Shown piece after piece: positions 19,285-30,303 of a stretch of DNA of 64,000 nucleotides (its first letter is position 1; every line of letters starts with the position of its first letter). Location of the stretch: positions 496,001 to 560,000 of the forward strand of contig OOIN01000005.1 of assembly GCA_900323505.1 (NCBI GenBank). The letters are read 5' to 3'. The notes beneath the pieces were generated by a model that worked only from the letters and a program-made list of their open reading frames with translations, was not told the origin of the DNA and ran no database searches. The translations under genes and the position numbers were made by a program. The stretch is from Ustilago trichophora. Taxonomy: Eukaryota; Basidiomycota; Ustilaginomycetes; Ustilaginales; Ustilaginaceae.

Positions 19285-20795
19285 TTAGGCAGCAACGGTG
19301 GTGGCAGCAGCCTGAGGTGTGGCCTTGTTGACGATGGCCTCCGACTGGTGGACGCCGTTGAGACGGGCAGCCTCAGCTTTGCGCTCCTTGAGCATGGCCT
19401 CGGGGTCAGCACCAAGATCACCGGCGTCAGCGTAGGCGTCGAGACCGACACCGTCACCACGGCCGATCTTCTTGACGTAAGCCTTGTGGACAGCGAGCGA
19501 CTTGATGAACTCGTCCTCGGAAATGTCGTTGGCAAAGACGCACTTGCCGAGAGGCTTGGCGAGGACGAATCGCTGGAGACCGTCACGAGTCTTCTTAATG
19601 GCCTCGTTACCCTCAAGGATGAGCTCGTCAGTGAGCAACGGGTGGTCGACCGAGAGACCGACCTGACCGGCGAGACGGAAGAACTCATCACGGTCCTGGT
19701 CGTTGATGTAGCCGCGCATGTGTGCCAAGGTGATGGACCAGGCCATGTCGATGGTGACGGCGTGGCCGTGGCGGAGAGGGGGGAAGGGAGCAAGCTCAAG
19801 AGTGGGCGAGATCGAGTGACCGTTGGCAATAACTCGGTCAAGGCCAATCTCGTGGAGGTTGGGCGACTCTAGGTCAAGCATGCCCTTGATAGCGTTGCGG
19901 CAGATGGTGTCGGCAGCCTCCTTGAGCTCCTTGGCGCCAGGGCCGGTGGCGTTACGGCCATAGGCGGTGTTGACGAGATCCTCACCGTACTTGACGAGCA
20001 AACCCCAGGTGTACTTGTCAGTGCAGTGGAGAATCTTGATGAGCTCAGCGGTACCGTTACGGGTCTGGCCAATGGGGAGAGTCTTGAGGAAGTCAAAGTC
20101 GAGGAAGGTGTGCATGGGTGCGTGGTAGGCACCGAGACGGTTCTTGAGCTTCTTGTGGTTGATGCCGACCTTGATCGAGATGGCAGCATCGATCAGGGCA
20201 ATGAGAGTGGTACCGACACGGATGTAGTTGGTGCTTCGGCGGTATGAGGCACATGCGTAGCCGAGAACGTCCGAGGCGAGACCACCACCGACGACAAGGA
20301 CAGGCTCCTTTCGGATGAGACCAAACTTGTCCATAGCATCAACGAAGCCAAGCATGGTGTCCATGGTCTTGTGGAGCTCACCACCCTTGAAAACGTGAAG
20401 AGTGGGCTTGATGTTGTGGGCACCGAAGTCTGTTGTTGCGAACACAAAGGGGGCAGAAAGAGTAAGTGTCGTGTCATCAAAGAGATCGTTCATGAGACCA
20501 CGCTAACCGGGAAGAAGCCTGGCGCTGGAAAAGAATACTTACAAGCCTTGATCGCAGGGCCGTAGAGCTCGTTGAGGTTCTCGTCAAGGACACAAAGGAC
20601 ACGGCCCCACTTCTGGTAGTAGGCGGCGAGATCCTCCTTCTGCTGGTCGAAGACATTGTCAACGAACGAGTAGGTGTACTTGAGGTCCTCGTAACCCTGA
20701 ATGCTGTAGCCAGGGCCAGTGGCGTTCTGAGTGGCGGGTACCTCAGTGACGGTAGCCCGCATGTCAGAAGAAATGTTGCCTCCGCAGCAAGCCAT
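19285..20795 (-). CDS. Sedoheptulose-7-phosphate cyclase, DDGS/EEVS type (2 exons)
   Basis: Sugar phosphate cyclases of this branch convert sedoheptulose 7-phosphate to desmethyl-4-deoxygadusol (first step to mycosporines) or to 2-epi-5-epi-valiolone. Exons 20543-20795 and 19285-20429 (intron 112 bp, GTAAGT..CAG) give 465 residues, a normal length. Motifs: LVVGGGLASDVLGYACASYRR for NAD binding, then VGTTLIALIDAAISIKVGIN, KLKNRLGAYHAP, and ELIKILHCTDKYTW with the metal-ligand helix, and GHAVTIDMAW with metal His. The Arg and Asn/His patterns differ from dehydroquinate synthase (which has SSVGGKTAIN), placing it in the C7-cyclitol branch. DDGS is favoured over EEVS because a MysC-type ligase gene lies at 42506-44515. 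Codon use is strongly biased, suggesting high expression. Confidence 0.9.
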
Positions 20796-23700
20796 TTTGA
20801 CAAGATGTGAGTGGAGTTAAAGAGAAAACTAGAGAGAAAGAGCGGGGATGCGGTTGAGCGAATGTGCAAGCTAAGACACAAGATTAGTCGATGAAGACAG
20901 AGAGAGTTGAAGCTCGGGGAAGAAAGTGACTGGATGGTGGGGGAACAAGTGGACGGGAAGGCGAGTCAGTAAGCTGGACTTTATAGCTTGAGGGTGGAGA
21001 GCTCAACTCATATGGACTGTTGCAGCATTGCCCTCCGGTCGGGAACGGAAGAGGTGGAGGCTGCCACTCGTTGCAGAGTACAGTATACCGACCGGAAGAC
21101 TGGCAAGCGTGAGATGTGGCACTGGGACAGTGTGGCTTCCTAGCACTGACTGGGATGTGTAAGCCGGTGTTCGCGTAGGTCGAGCGCCTCCTCGCAGGCC
21201 AGCAGGATTCTTGCACGTTGAGGGTAGCTTTGTATGCTCTCCCTAACTTTTACAAGGCTAGGCACAATGCGAAAGGGCATCGGGAACTAGGAAGAAAGTC
21301 AAGGCACAAAGCGAGAGGACAGGCACTTGAGCACCAGTACTGACAGGAGTGCTTCAGGAGTCAGTAGACGATAATTCGAGGGAACAGGTCACAGAGCATT
21401 TGCAGAGAGAGGAAGGACCAAGAGCACATGAGGAGAGGAAAGTGGAAGGTCAAGGTGAAATGTGAGTGGATGTGAATTGATGGCGAATACGAAGTTCTGG
21501 AGAAAGCGGAGGGTCGAGTGCGAGGACCGTGCACTGGATAGGACCCTGACTCGCAGGGATTCTTCTTGCTTGCCAGGTTGTGCACAAGAGCGGTACTGGA
21601 GAGGCAAGCCACTGTAGATCTGTCGTCGAACGGGCAACGAGGAGAAATTCGGAGGCAATAGAAGGGCAATGCGAGCAGTTTGCAGGTGTGGATCTGAGAT
21701 GCAGTGCTTACCCCAAGCCGCACATCGAGCAGCATCGAGTCTCATCTGGTTCTCCGGTCCCGACACTGTTTTGCTTTCCTCGCCTGCCTCACGACACCAT
21801 CTGGCACTCATCCACGACAAATCAGGAGCGGGATCAACGGCGGGGACTTTCCCTGGGATACACTAAAGAAAATGGCATAGAAGCAAGGACCGTGCACCCA
21901 TTCTTTCGAGATTCAGCTTCAGTTTCTTCTGCGCCCAACCCCTCACACCCTTCGACAAGGTTTAGCATTTCATTCACCGGCAAGACACTCGAAGCAGCAG
22001 GATCGCCAGCTGCTTTCGCACAAGCACGCCTTTAGCAGCGATGCAGCCTGAATGTACGCCACAATGCTCACCTCTTGTTCTTCGACAACAGTGTAACAAG
22101 CGGTAACGCTCCAGTTCTGCATAAACTTGACGAAAGAGCACCAACAAGTATGTGACACGGTGCAAGGCCGTAACCTCGACCGTGCAGATTCGATCTGCTT
22201 TGACGAGGGTCCCTGCATTCAAATGCATCCGGACTGCATCTGCCCTATCACAAACTGAAAACCCCCATCAAGCGACTCGACATGGCGCATTGATTTGCCC
22301 GTTCATAGGACGACTAGATTCAGGCGGAGCGGCTGTAGTCGACGCACGGACAATGCTGCACCAAGCGCCAGCAGATTCGCATAGTTACTCATCCTGCAGT
22401 GTCCAAATGGTGTAGCGAGGCACGGCTGTACTGCTTCCACGAGATCCGACTTGACAACAACGGAAGCGAAACGAAAGCGACAAAATCGATTCTGCGCCCA
22501 AAAAAAAAAAAATCCAACCCCCCCTAATACTGCAGAGGTGCCCACGATCTGGATTAGGAAAGCATGCAGAAATTGACAGCCGGAACCCCACGTTTTCCGG
22601 ATTATGATCTGCTTTCTTTCTCTCCACACTCGCATCGCTGCTTGCGCCCTCTTTGCCTTTCTTCTTGCTTTGTTCTCCAGCACAACAGTGAGCGGCAATC
22701 CTTCTCGACACGAACCCTGTTCGAGATCGCCCATCTTTCAAGATGCAAGCCAAAATCAGCAGCAGCGGCGGCGGCGGCGGCGAAAATTGGCGGATCGCCA
22801 TTTGGATCGTAACCCTTCCACAAATATGACGGTAGTCAGCGGACAGCTGTCCAACTGCATTTCACTTTGGCAAACAGATCTTCCATGCCTTGTCCCGTTG
22901 GATGGACTCCGGACCCCGCACAAAATGCAGCACGGACCGATTAACGCAAAGATTGAGACACATGCAGTTGAATGTCCAAGGCGGAGTCGGGGAGGAGGAG
23001 GAGGAGGGGAGATCTGCGGTGATTTGACAAGTAGCTCCTTTGGCTTTTGGCTGTTGCGATGCCTTATGCAGGTCACCATCGGAATCAGCATCCATTCGCC
23101 GCGTCCCAAACGACATGCTCTTCGAAACATGTTTTTTTGGATCGCTTTTCATTTTATTTATTCATTTGTTTATTTTTGAATCGCCTTTGCGTGGTAACAG
23201 TAGGTTTGTTGGACCCTGAAAAAGCGAAAAATGTTCAAGACAAACGGAACGGGTGTGTTAGCTTCTCGACTAATGATGTTCTTATACAGGATGACTCAAA
23301 TGTGTCTGAGAGCTAGGATGGTCGATATTCGCGCGAGAATGCAACAAACCACACAAATCAAACCCTAAGTCATTGATCTCGTTTTTTTAGGCCGCATTTT
23401 GTGTGACTTTTTCAATTTTTCGTTCACCATCTCAAGAAAGAGCCTCACCTCAACACCTTTCCTTTCCTTTCTTTGCTATGCCACTTGGCTCCTTGAAAGC
23501 GGACAAGGAGGCATATATAATAACAGAAAACTTAACCAAACCGATCCTGTCCAGATAACCAAGCCAACAACTTGGAGCAAAGTGCTGTTGAACGCTAGCT
23601 TTGAACCCTGTCCACATCTCCCTCTCTCTCGCTCTTTCTTACTCTCTTCACTTGCCATCATCAAAAGAACACCTTCAGAAGACATTTTTTTTCCAAGCGG

Positions 23701-23816
23701 TCACCGAACGAAAGTTCTCTGCACATGCGGCTCTTGTGGAATTCTGCTCAGACAGACACACATTTTGTGCGCGCCTAGAAAAGAAACGGGTGATCTCGAC
23801 AAGTTGAAGAGCGACG
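20796..23816. other. Three-kilobase stretch with no convincing gene
   Basis: Between the cyclase ATG and the RAD17 stop. Many short frames exist on both strands, none with a family pattern. Local features: an A run at 22501-22512, a GGC-repeat block near 22763-22783, GGAGGAGG near 22993-23007, and T-rich stretches at 23130-23180. One plus-strand frame (22604-23179) begins with a hydrophobic, signal-like segment but continues as low-quality Arg/Ser sequence. It could hold an untranslated RNA, a long promoter or a fast-evolving small secreted protein, but I cannot support any of these. Confidence 0.5.
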
Positions 23817-26192
23817 CTAGAATTCGGCAATGTCATCGTCGGATAGGAAAAGTTGTTCTGCGCTTTCCTGCTGTTGCTGATCTTTCTCTGTGGTCTTCCT
23901 TTTACCCTGCTGCTGCTGCTGCTGCTGTTGTTGTTGTTGCACGTTGTCATCTTCATCATCGGCGTCGATAGCAGTTTCGTGCTCGTCCAGTGTCCGAGAA
24001 GCGATGTCGGCTATTCCGGCATATTCGAATCGCATTCTTGCCAGCTCGTAGACCTTACTATCTGTTCCCATTGGTCGGATTTTGGCCAGCAATGGTAGGA
24101 TCTCGGTGACGAGGGTGATTGCATTGCTTTGGTGTACGATCGAGTGGGATTTGTCTCCTAGGCCGGCATCCGTTCTGTCGACTGACTCCGCAAAGGATGT
24201 TGATTCCAAGGAGGATGGATTGTTGAATCTGGTTCTTTTCAATCTTCCCCCTTCTGCATCTTCATTATCGACCCTGCCCGGATGTGGGCTTGTGCCGCTT
24301 GATCGGCTAGATGATTTGAGATCCTCCACGTCCTGCAACATGACTCTCAGCTTTTTTTGAACATCCCACCACGTGGCTTTGCCGAGTTTCTGGCCGTTCC
24401 GTGGGACTGGACTCGGCAGATGTAGTAGCGTATCGCGTGTGGCGATGAGGAAAGAATAGTACGATAGGAGGGAGGAATGCCGGTATTGTTCGTGCGAAGG
24501 AGTCAGCGCATCGGCAGAACTAAATCCTTCGAGAATGCTCTCACACTGTTCGACTTCGGTGCAGAATTGCGGAAAGTTTTGATGGAGATAGAGTTGAAAG
24601 ACGGGCGAGTCGACGGGAAGATCCGCCCAGAGTTGGTCCACTACAACGCGCGAGGGTCGGCGATCGAGGTCCGACATGTGATCCGGTAGTTGGCGGAGAG
24701 AGTCATGGGTAGATGCAGGTTGGACGATGGACCGCATGGCACACTTCAACCTTCGTCTGAGCTCAACCGTATCGTCATTGTCCTCATCTTGATCGCTGTC
24801 AGCTTCGTCTGTTGGGCCTCCTTTGGCAATGGAACCTTCATCACCAGGATCCCCTTCTCTCTTGTTGTACAAGACTTTGCCAAGGGCGTGAAAGAGCGCC
24901 AGAGAACTCGCCCTCCCTGATACCAGCGGCATCAACCTTCGCATAGCTTTGCTACCCTGTTCACCCTTCTTGCCTCCCTTCTGCCTTGCTGCACTCTCAA
25001 AGTGCTTGCTGTTTGCTCCCACAAACTGAAGACAATTGACCGCGGCCCGCAGATCACCATTCGAGTCCTCCGCCACGGCTTGTAGCAGCTCCAACAACGC
25101 TTTCGAGGTGGCCTTCCCACTTGCTGAAGGCGCCCGCTCCATGGCCCGTTTGAGACCCTTCAAAATGATGGTGGGCGCCACAGGGTTGAAGCGCACTTCG
25201 GTGTACGCTGGGTTCTTCCGGATGTTCTCGCCTAGAGCGGTCCTGGTGTCCATGATGGATGCTATCCTTTCTCGCCAGGTGTTGCCGGTTGAATCTCCTG
25301 CCCATCGATCCTCATCCTCTCGAGGAGTACTTTCGGTGACGATCAGAACGATTGGAACGTTTGGAAATCCTCGGGATGACAGCTGGACGGATTGCTGGAT
25401 GTACTGTTCGATTGATGCTTGGAAGAGCTGCTTGGTCGGCAGATGTTGCAAGTTGGGCAGATCTTCGAGCAGGACGATTCGATTCCGTCTGGTAAGGGGA
25501 GCAGAGTCGAGTGTCAGGTGCGAGCTGGAGGCCTCGGTGCCAGTGGGCTCCAAGTCCAAAGTGGGAAACTTGGCAGCCTTGGAGATAAAGTCTGTGAAGC
25601 GCTCGATGAAGGAAGGGCCGGGGGCGGAAGGATCAAAGGTGGACTGATCATTGTGCCACTCGAGAATATCGAAGTCGAGGTCGGAAGCTGCTGCCAATGC
25701 GCGTACTGTTGCAGATTTACCTGCTCCTGCGGGCCCGGTCAATGCGAGTACTTTACGATGTCTTGCTAGCGCAGGTTGAGAAGAGAATGCTTCCGCCAGC
25801 CAACCCTTAACTTGAGCCACCTTCTTTGGATGAACCGCCAACTCGTCACTACTCCTTGGAGCTAGGCTCTCTGACCACAAGCTTGCCCCATCCTCGTTGT
25901 CCTCCTGGCCATCAATCTTGTCGGCCCGACTGCTGATGGTGTGCTGCTGCTTTTGCTTTCCCTTTTCAAGCGCCGGCAGCGGTGTTGGTGATACGAGTGC
26001 TGCTCCAGGTAGACCGAAAGAAGGTGTGCTACTGAGCGGTCTCGATCCAAATGGTTTTGCCAAAGATGAAGTGGAATGAAATGAGAAGTCGAGCTTGTTC
26101 TGCTTGAGTTTGCCTTTGGACGAAGAGGAAGTGGAAGCGGTCGAGTTGTTGGAGAGGCTGCGAGAGAATGACCTGGTCTGCTTCGGAGGCAT
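23817..26192 (-). CDS. RAD17: RAD17 checkpoint clamp loader (Rad24 in budding yeast)
   Basis: Rad17 replaces Rfc1 in an RFC complex that loads the 9-1-1 clamp at damaged DNA and so activates the ATR checkpoint. 791 residues, single exon. An N-terminal disordered region includes a KLKQNKLDF stretch. The AAA+ domain has Walker A LTGPAGAGKSATVR (about residues 150-163) and a Walker-B-like IVLLEDLPN (about 237), the LVEDLPN signature of Rad17 rather than of RFC subunits. The region before Walker A (VHPKKVAQVKGWL) also matches Rad17. An acidic EADSDQDEDNDD stretch lies in the middle. The C-terminal tail contains an 11-Gln run, a second QQQQ and an acidic end (LFLSDDDIAEF). It is divergent from the importin gene. 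Confidence 0.9.
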   Translation of the reverse strand: MPPKQTRSFSRSLSNNSTASTSSSSKGKLKQNKLDFSFHSTSSLAKPFGSRPLSSTPSFGLPGAALVSPTPLPALEKGKQKQQHTISSRADKIDGQEDNEDGASLWSESLAPRSSDELAVHPKKVAQVKGWLAEAFSSQPALARHRKVLALTGPAGAGKSATVRALAAASDLDFDILEWHNDQSTFDPSAPGPSFIERFTDFISKAAKFPTLDLEPTGTEASSSHLTLDSAPLTRRNRIVLLEDLPNLQHLPTKQLFQASIEQYIQQSVQLSSRGFPNVPIVLIVTESTPREDEDRWAGDSTGNTWRERIASIMDTRTALGENIRKNPAYTEVRFNPVAPTIILKGLKRAMERAPSASGKATSKALLELLQAVAEDSNGDLRAAVNCLQFVGANSKHFESAARQKGGKKGEQGSKAMRRLMPLVSGRASSLALFHALGKVLYNKREGDPGDEGSIAKGGPTDEADSDQDEDNDDTVELRRRLKCAMRSIVQPASTHDSLRQLPDHMSDLDRRPSRVVVDQLWADLPVDSPVFQLYLHQNFPQFCTEVEQCESILEGFSSADALTPSHEQYRHSSLLSYYSFLIATRDTLLHLPSPVPRNGQKLGKATWWDVQKKLRVMLQDVEDLKSSSRSSGTSPHPGRVDNEDAEGGRLKRTRFNNPSSLESTSFAESVDRTDAGLGDKSHSIVHQSNAITLVTEILPLLAKIRPMGTDSKVYELARMRFEYAGIADIASRTLDEHETAIDADDEDDNVQQQQQQQQQQQGKRKTTEKDQQQQESAEQLFLSDDDIAEF

Positions 26193-26713
26193 ACTGACTG
26201 CTGTACCTTACCGAGCTATCAGATGGTGCTGACTCTGACGCTGATCTGCGCCGTCCAACGTTTGCACTGACCTCAATTGATATGATATGCTGGTATGGCA
26301 GCAAGAAGAAGGGAGTACTGTATGTACTGTAGTTGCGGTGCGAGGTGTTGGTCTGAGGTGTGACACTTTTTGAAATAGCCGAAAAGTGGAGTAATTGGTG
26401 CACAATCCGGCTGAGTCGGCCGTGTGAGAAAGTGTTGGTTTGGACGCGCTCTCAAGAAGTGTTGTTCTCCCGTTTACTCTTTTTGGTGCTCCCTTTTTCA
26501 CTTTCCAAAATTTTTCTTCCTCTCTCACAGACACATAAACAAATCTTCTTGCAAAAAAATTCAAGGCAGCACACCGCATAATTCAAAAAAAAAGAAAAAA
26601 AAAAAAGAGAAGCTCGGCCCAATTTCTCCAATTTCTCAGAGCTCTAAATCTCCTTTTTTCCTTTTTCCTTTCCCCTTTTCTTTCAATTTTTCTTGTTCCC
26701 CACTTCATTCCCA

Positions 26714-26744
<31 letters not shown>

Positions 26745-26881
26745 TGTACACACGCTTCACAACTGTTCGCCACGTTGACTCTTTGGTCCTTCCTGACTTT
26801 CAATCACCATCCCATCCCCCTCTATACCCTTACTCCTCTTCTCAACACAGTCTCTGCCACTGTCAAGAGGTCTTGCTCAAG
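26193..26881. promoter_or_regulatory. Divergent promoter region of RAD17 and the importin gene
   Basis: 689 bp with strong base asymmetry: an A-rich run (26585-26608), pyrimidine-rich tracts (26640-26730) and a short (TG)n at 26727-26747 upstream of the importin ATG. CT-rich leaders of this type are common before highly expressed fungal genes. Confidence 0.5.
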
Positions 26882-29800
26882 ATGGACGCACTCGTCCAAG
26901 TCTTTACCCACTCGTTGGATCCCAACCCCAACGCACGCAAAGCTGCCGAGCTCGAGCTCAAGAAGGTCGAATCTCAAGATGGTATGCTCTCGTCTGTCTT
27001 CCAGATTGTTGCTTCCGCTCAAGTCGATCTGGCAGTGAGACAGGCCGCTGCCATCTACTTCAAGAACCGTGTTCGCAGGCACTGGGATGCCACCCCTGTT
27101 CGTGGTGGCACCGCCATCGTCGTTATCCCTCAGCGGGACAGGGACTCGATCAAGACCATCATCCTCCAGACCCTCGTCGAGGCTCCCGCTCAGATCCGTG
27201 TTCACGTCGCAAGTGCGCTCGGGACCATTGCAAGATGCGACTTCCCCGAACAGTGGCCCAACCTTATGGACCAGATCGGTCAGTTGCTGCAGAGCCAGGA
27301 CCCTCAGCAGGTGTACGGCGGTCTCCGTGCCCTTCTCGAGGTCGTCAGGGCCTACAGGTGGAACAATGGCGTCAAGATGATGGAGCAGCTCGCACCCGCT
27401 ACTCTTCCTCACATCCTCCAGACCGGTAATAGCCTGCTCAACTCGGACAACGCTTCCTTGGCAGAAGTCGGCGAGATCCTCTACGTCATCCTCAAGGTCT
27501 ACAAGACTTCGATGCACACCGAGCTCACCAAGCACCAGCAGTCGCACGAATCCATCGTCCCCTGGGGAACCTTTTTGCTCAATGTCGTTCAAAAGGAGAT
27601 CGATCCTTCGCAGCTTCCCTCGGACGATGACGCAAAGGAGGTTGCTCCTTGGTGGAAGGCCAAGAAGTGGGCTTTCCACTCGCTGAACAAGCTCTTCTCC
27701 CGCTACGGTAACCCTTCCCAGCTTCCCTCGGACATGAAGAACTACAAGCCTTTTGCCGAGAACTTTGTCCAGACTTTTGCTCCCGAGATCCTCAAGGTCT
27801 ACCTCCGCATCGCCGATGCCAACAGCCAGGGCTCCATGTGGATCTCCAAAAAAGCTTTCTACTTCCTCTGCATGTTCTTCACCGAATGTGTCAAGCCCAA
27901 GTCCACCTGGGCGCTCCTCAAGCCTCACGTTCTCCAGCTCACCCAGTCGTTCATCTTCCCCCGCCTCTGCTTCAGCGAGGAGGATGACGAGCTGTGGGAG
28001 CTCGACGCCGTCGATTTCGTTCGTGCCAACCTCGATCCCTTTGAAGAGATTGGCTCTGCATCTGGATCCGCGGCGACTTTTGTCCAGACCGTCGCCTCCA
28101 AACGTACCAAGAGCGCTTTTATGCCCTTGCTCGAGTTTGTCACCTCGGTCGTCAACGCCTACCCGGCCCAGAGAACCGCAAAGGAGAAGGATGGTGCTTT
28201 CCACCTCTGCCGCGCTATGGATTTGACCATGGTCAACCACGAAAAAGTCTCGGGCATGCTCGATTCATTCTTTGCCCAGCACGTCATCCCCGAGATGAAG
28301 AGCGAGCACAAGTTTCTCCGTTACCGCGCCTGCGACTTGGTCAAGGCGTTCGACCACAACGGCATGCAGTGGAGCAACAATTCGACTCTCGAAGCTGCTT
28401 TCCGAGGCGTCATGGACTGCATTGCCGATCCTGAGCTTCCAGTCCGTGTGGTTGCCGCCGAGGCGATCGGTTCGCTTATCGACCACGATGAAGTCCACGC
28501 GGCTATGGCACCCAACGCAGCTCGTCTCATGCAGGAGCTTTTGAAGCTTTCTGACGAGACTGACCTCGACATTCTCTCGCCTACCAAGTCCAAGGTTGTC
28601 GCCAACTTTGGCGAGGAGTTGCTGCCCTTTTCGATCCAACTCACTGAGCAGATGGCCGAGTCGTACATGCGTCTCGTCAACGAGAACCTCGAAACTGCCG
28701 ACCGCGACCCGGACGGAACCATGGAGCTCAACCTCGACAACCATGAGGATGACAAGCTCTTTGCTGCCATGGGATGCCTCAACACCATCTTCCAGATCAT
28801 AGCTTCGGCAGAATCCAAACCCGAGATCCTCGAAAAGCTCGAAACCGTCGTTCTCCCCATCTTCGCCTTCACCCTCGAGAAGGACTGCGTCGAACTGTTT
28901 GACGACTGTCTCGAGCTGACCGACACACTGACCTACTACCAGAAAAAGATCAGCCAGGGCATGTGGCACATTTTTACACTCATCTACAAGAGTTTCAAAG
29001 GTGCTGGTATCGATTATCTGTCCGAGATGCTGCCGACGATCGACAACTGCGTTTCGTACGGTGTAGAGGTGGTTCAGGGGTCGGCAGAGTACAAGTCGAT
29101 GCTGGTGGATATCTTCCTCACTGCCATGACTTCGGATCAGTTGGGTATGACGGATCAGGTGGCGGCTTGCAAGCTCGCCGATGTGATTCTTCTGCTTCTG
29201 CGTGGAGGTGTCGACGAGGCTCTGCCACAGATTGTCAATGCTGTCTTGCCCCACACTGTCGACGAGGAGAAGATCAAGGCCGATGTTCGCAAGTGGTCGG
29301 TCATTGTCGTCCTTGATGCGCTCGTTTACAACGCCGCCGCCACCTTGCAAGTGCTTGAAGCGGCCAATGCCACCATGCCCCTCTTTGGCGCCATCACCTC
29401 CCTGCTTCCCAAAATGACCCGAGTCCACGAGAAGAAGGTCGCCTCTTCCGCAATCATCCAGCTTCTCGCTCTCGAGCCCTCCTCACTTCCCGCTGCACTG
29501 CAAAGCAACCTCGCCCCCTTCCTCGTCGCCCTCGCTACCCAACTCGACGGCCTTCCCGAAGCGATTCGGAAGCGCAATGAGATGCTCGAAGCCTTCGAGA
29601 ACGACGAAGATGACGAGGATGAAGACGAGACATCCTTCGCCTCCTCCTCTGGCGGGATCAACGTCGACACATCCGGATTTGAAGACGTCGACGATGACAG
29701 AGACGTAGTCGACGAGGACAACGAGTATCTCGAGATGTTTGCACGTGAGCGTGCCAAGCTGCGAGCGCGTGCCAACGGCGAAGAATTCGAAGACGATGAT

Positions 29801-30028
29801 GAGGACGATGATGAGGACGATTTCGAAGACGAAGAGGAGGACGAGCTGAGTTACGAATCCCCCATGGACGCAGTACCCGTCTTCGAACAGTTTAGACAAT
29901 TGTTGTCGAGCTACCAGACTCAACGTCCCGAGGTATGGGCCAAGATCACCGCCAGCTTGACCCAGGATCAGATGCAACTCATTCAGCAGGCCGCCGAGGG
30001 GAAAGATGAACGTGTCAAGACGCTTTAA
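26882..30028 (+). CDS. Importin-beta family karyopherin, importin-7/8 type (Nmd5/Sxm1-like)
   Basis: A nuclear import receptor made of HEAT repeats. 1048 residues from ATG 26882 (MDALVQVFTHSLDPNPNARKAAE), the usual family length and the correct importin N-terminus; the upstream in-frame ATG at 26693 lies in CT/GT repeat leader. The N-terminal importin domain is clear: VRQAAAIYFKNRVRRHW, then the Ran-binding region with CDFPEQWPNLMDQIGQLL. Residue order and spacing follow importin-7/8, including SESTLL-like acidic blocks. The C-terminus has a long acidic stretch (DDDEDDDEDDFEDEEEDE) before a last helix (PVFEQFRQLLSSYQ), also typical of Nmd5. Yeast relatives import ribosomal proteins, TFIIS and Hog1; the cargo here is unknown. 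Single exon. Confidence 0.92.
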   Translation: MDALVQVFTHSLDPNPNARKAAELELKKVESQDGMLSSVFQIVASAQVDLAVRQAAAIYFKNRVRRHWDATPVRGGTAIVVIPQRDRDSIKTIILQTLVEAPAQIRVHVASALGTIARCDFPEQWPNLMDQIGQLLQSQDPQQVYGGLRALLEVVRAYRWNNGVKMMEQLAPATLPHILQTGNSLLNSDNASLAEVGEILYVILKVYKTSMHTELTKHQQSHESIVPWGTFLLNVVQKEIDPSQLPSDDDAKEVAPWWKAKKWAFHSLNKLFSRYGNPSQLPSDMKNYKPFAENFVQTFAPEILKVYLRIADANSQGSMWISKKAFYFLCMFFTECVKPKSTWALLKPHVLQLTQSFIFPRLCFSEEDDELWELDAVDFVRANLDPFEEIGSASGSAATFVQTVASKRTKSAFMPLLEFVTSVVNAYPAQRTAKEKDGAFHLCRAMDLTMVNHEKVSGMLDSFFAQHVIPEMKSEHKFLRYRACDLVKAFDHNGMQWSNNSTLEAAFRGVMDCIADPELPVRVVAAEAIGSLIDHDEVHAAMAPNAARLMQELLKLSDETDLDILSPTKSKVVANFGEELLPFSIQLTEQMAESYMRLVNENLETADRDPDGTMELNLDNHEDDKLFAAMGCLNTIFQIIASAESKPEILEKLETVVLPIFAFTLEKDCVELFDDCLELTDTLTYYQKKISQGMWHIFTLIYKSFKGAGIDYLSEMLPTIDNCVSYGVEVVQGSAEYKSMLVDIFLTAMTSDQLGMTDQVAACKLADVILLLLRGGVDEALPQIVNAVLPHTVDEEKIKADVRKWSVIVVLDALVYNAAATLQVLEAANATMPLFGAITSLLPKMTRVHEKKVASSAIIQLLALEPSSLPAALQSNLAPFLVALATQLDGLPEAIRKRNEMLEAFENDEDDEDEDETSFASSSGGINVDTSGFEDVDDDRDVVDEDNEYLEMFARERAKLRARANGEEFEDDDEDDDEDDFEDEEEDELSYESPMDAVPVFEQFRQLLSSYQTQRPEVWAKITASLTQDQMQLIQQAAEGKDERVKTL

Positions 30029-30194
30029 AAAAGTTAGATCATGTAAATACCTAACTGCAACTAGTCTCTATATATCCAACATTGATCCAATTTTGAGAAA
30101 TCCAAACCACATTTGTACTGCACTATCTGCACTATGATGAGATAGGATGACTTGGGATACATCCAGTAGATATGATTGCGGGATCATGCTTCGG

Positions 30195-30299
<105 letters not shown>

Positions 30300-30303
30300 A
30301 TGA

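Noticed and set aside
22604..23179. Possible secreted protein with a hydrophobic start
   Set aside because: After the first 30 residues the sequence is low-complexity Arg/Gly runs and unpatterned; no support beyond the hydrophobic stretch.
26822..29428. Minus-strand frames of 472 and 387 codons opposite the importin gene
   Set aside because: Antisense shadows from codon bias of a clear importin; the residues show no domain.
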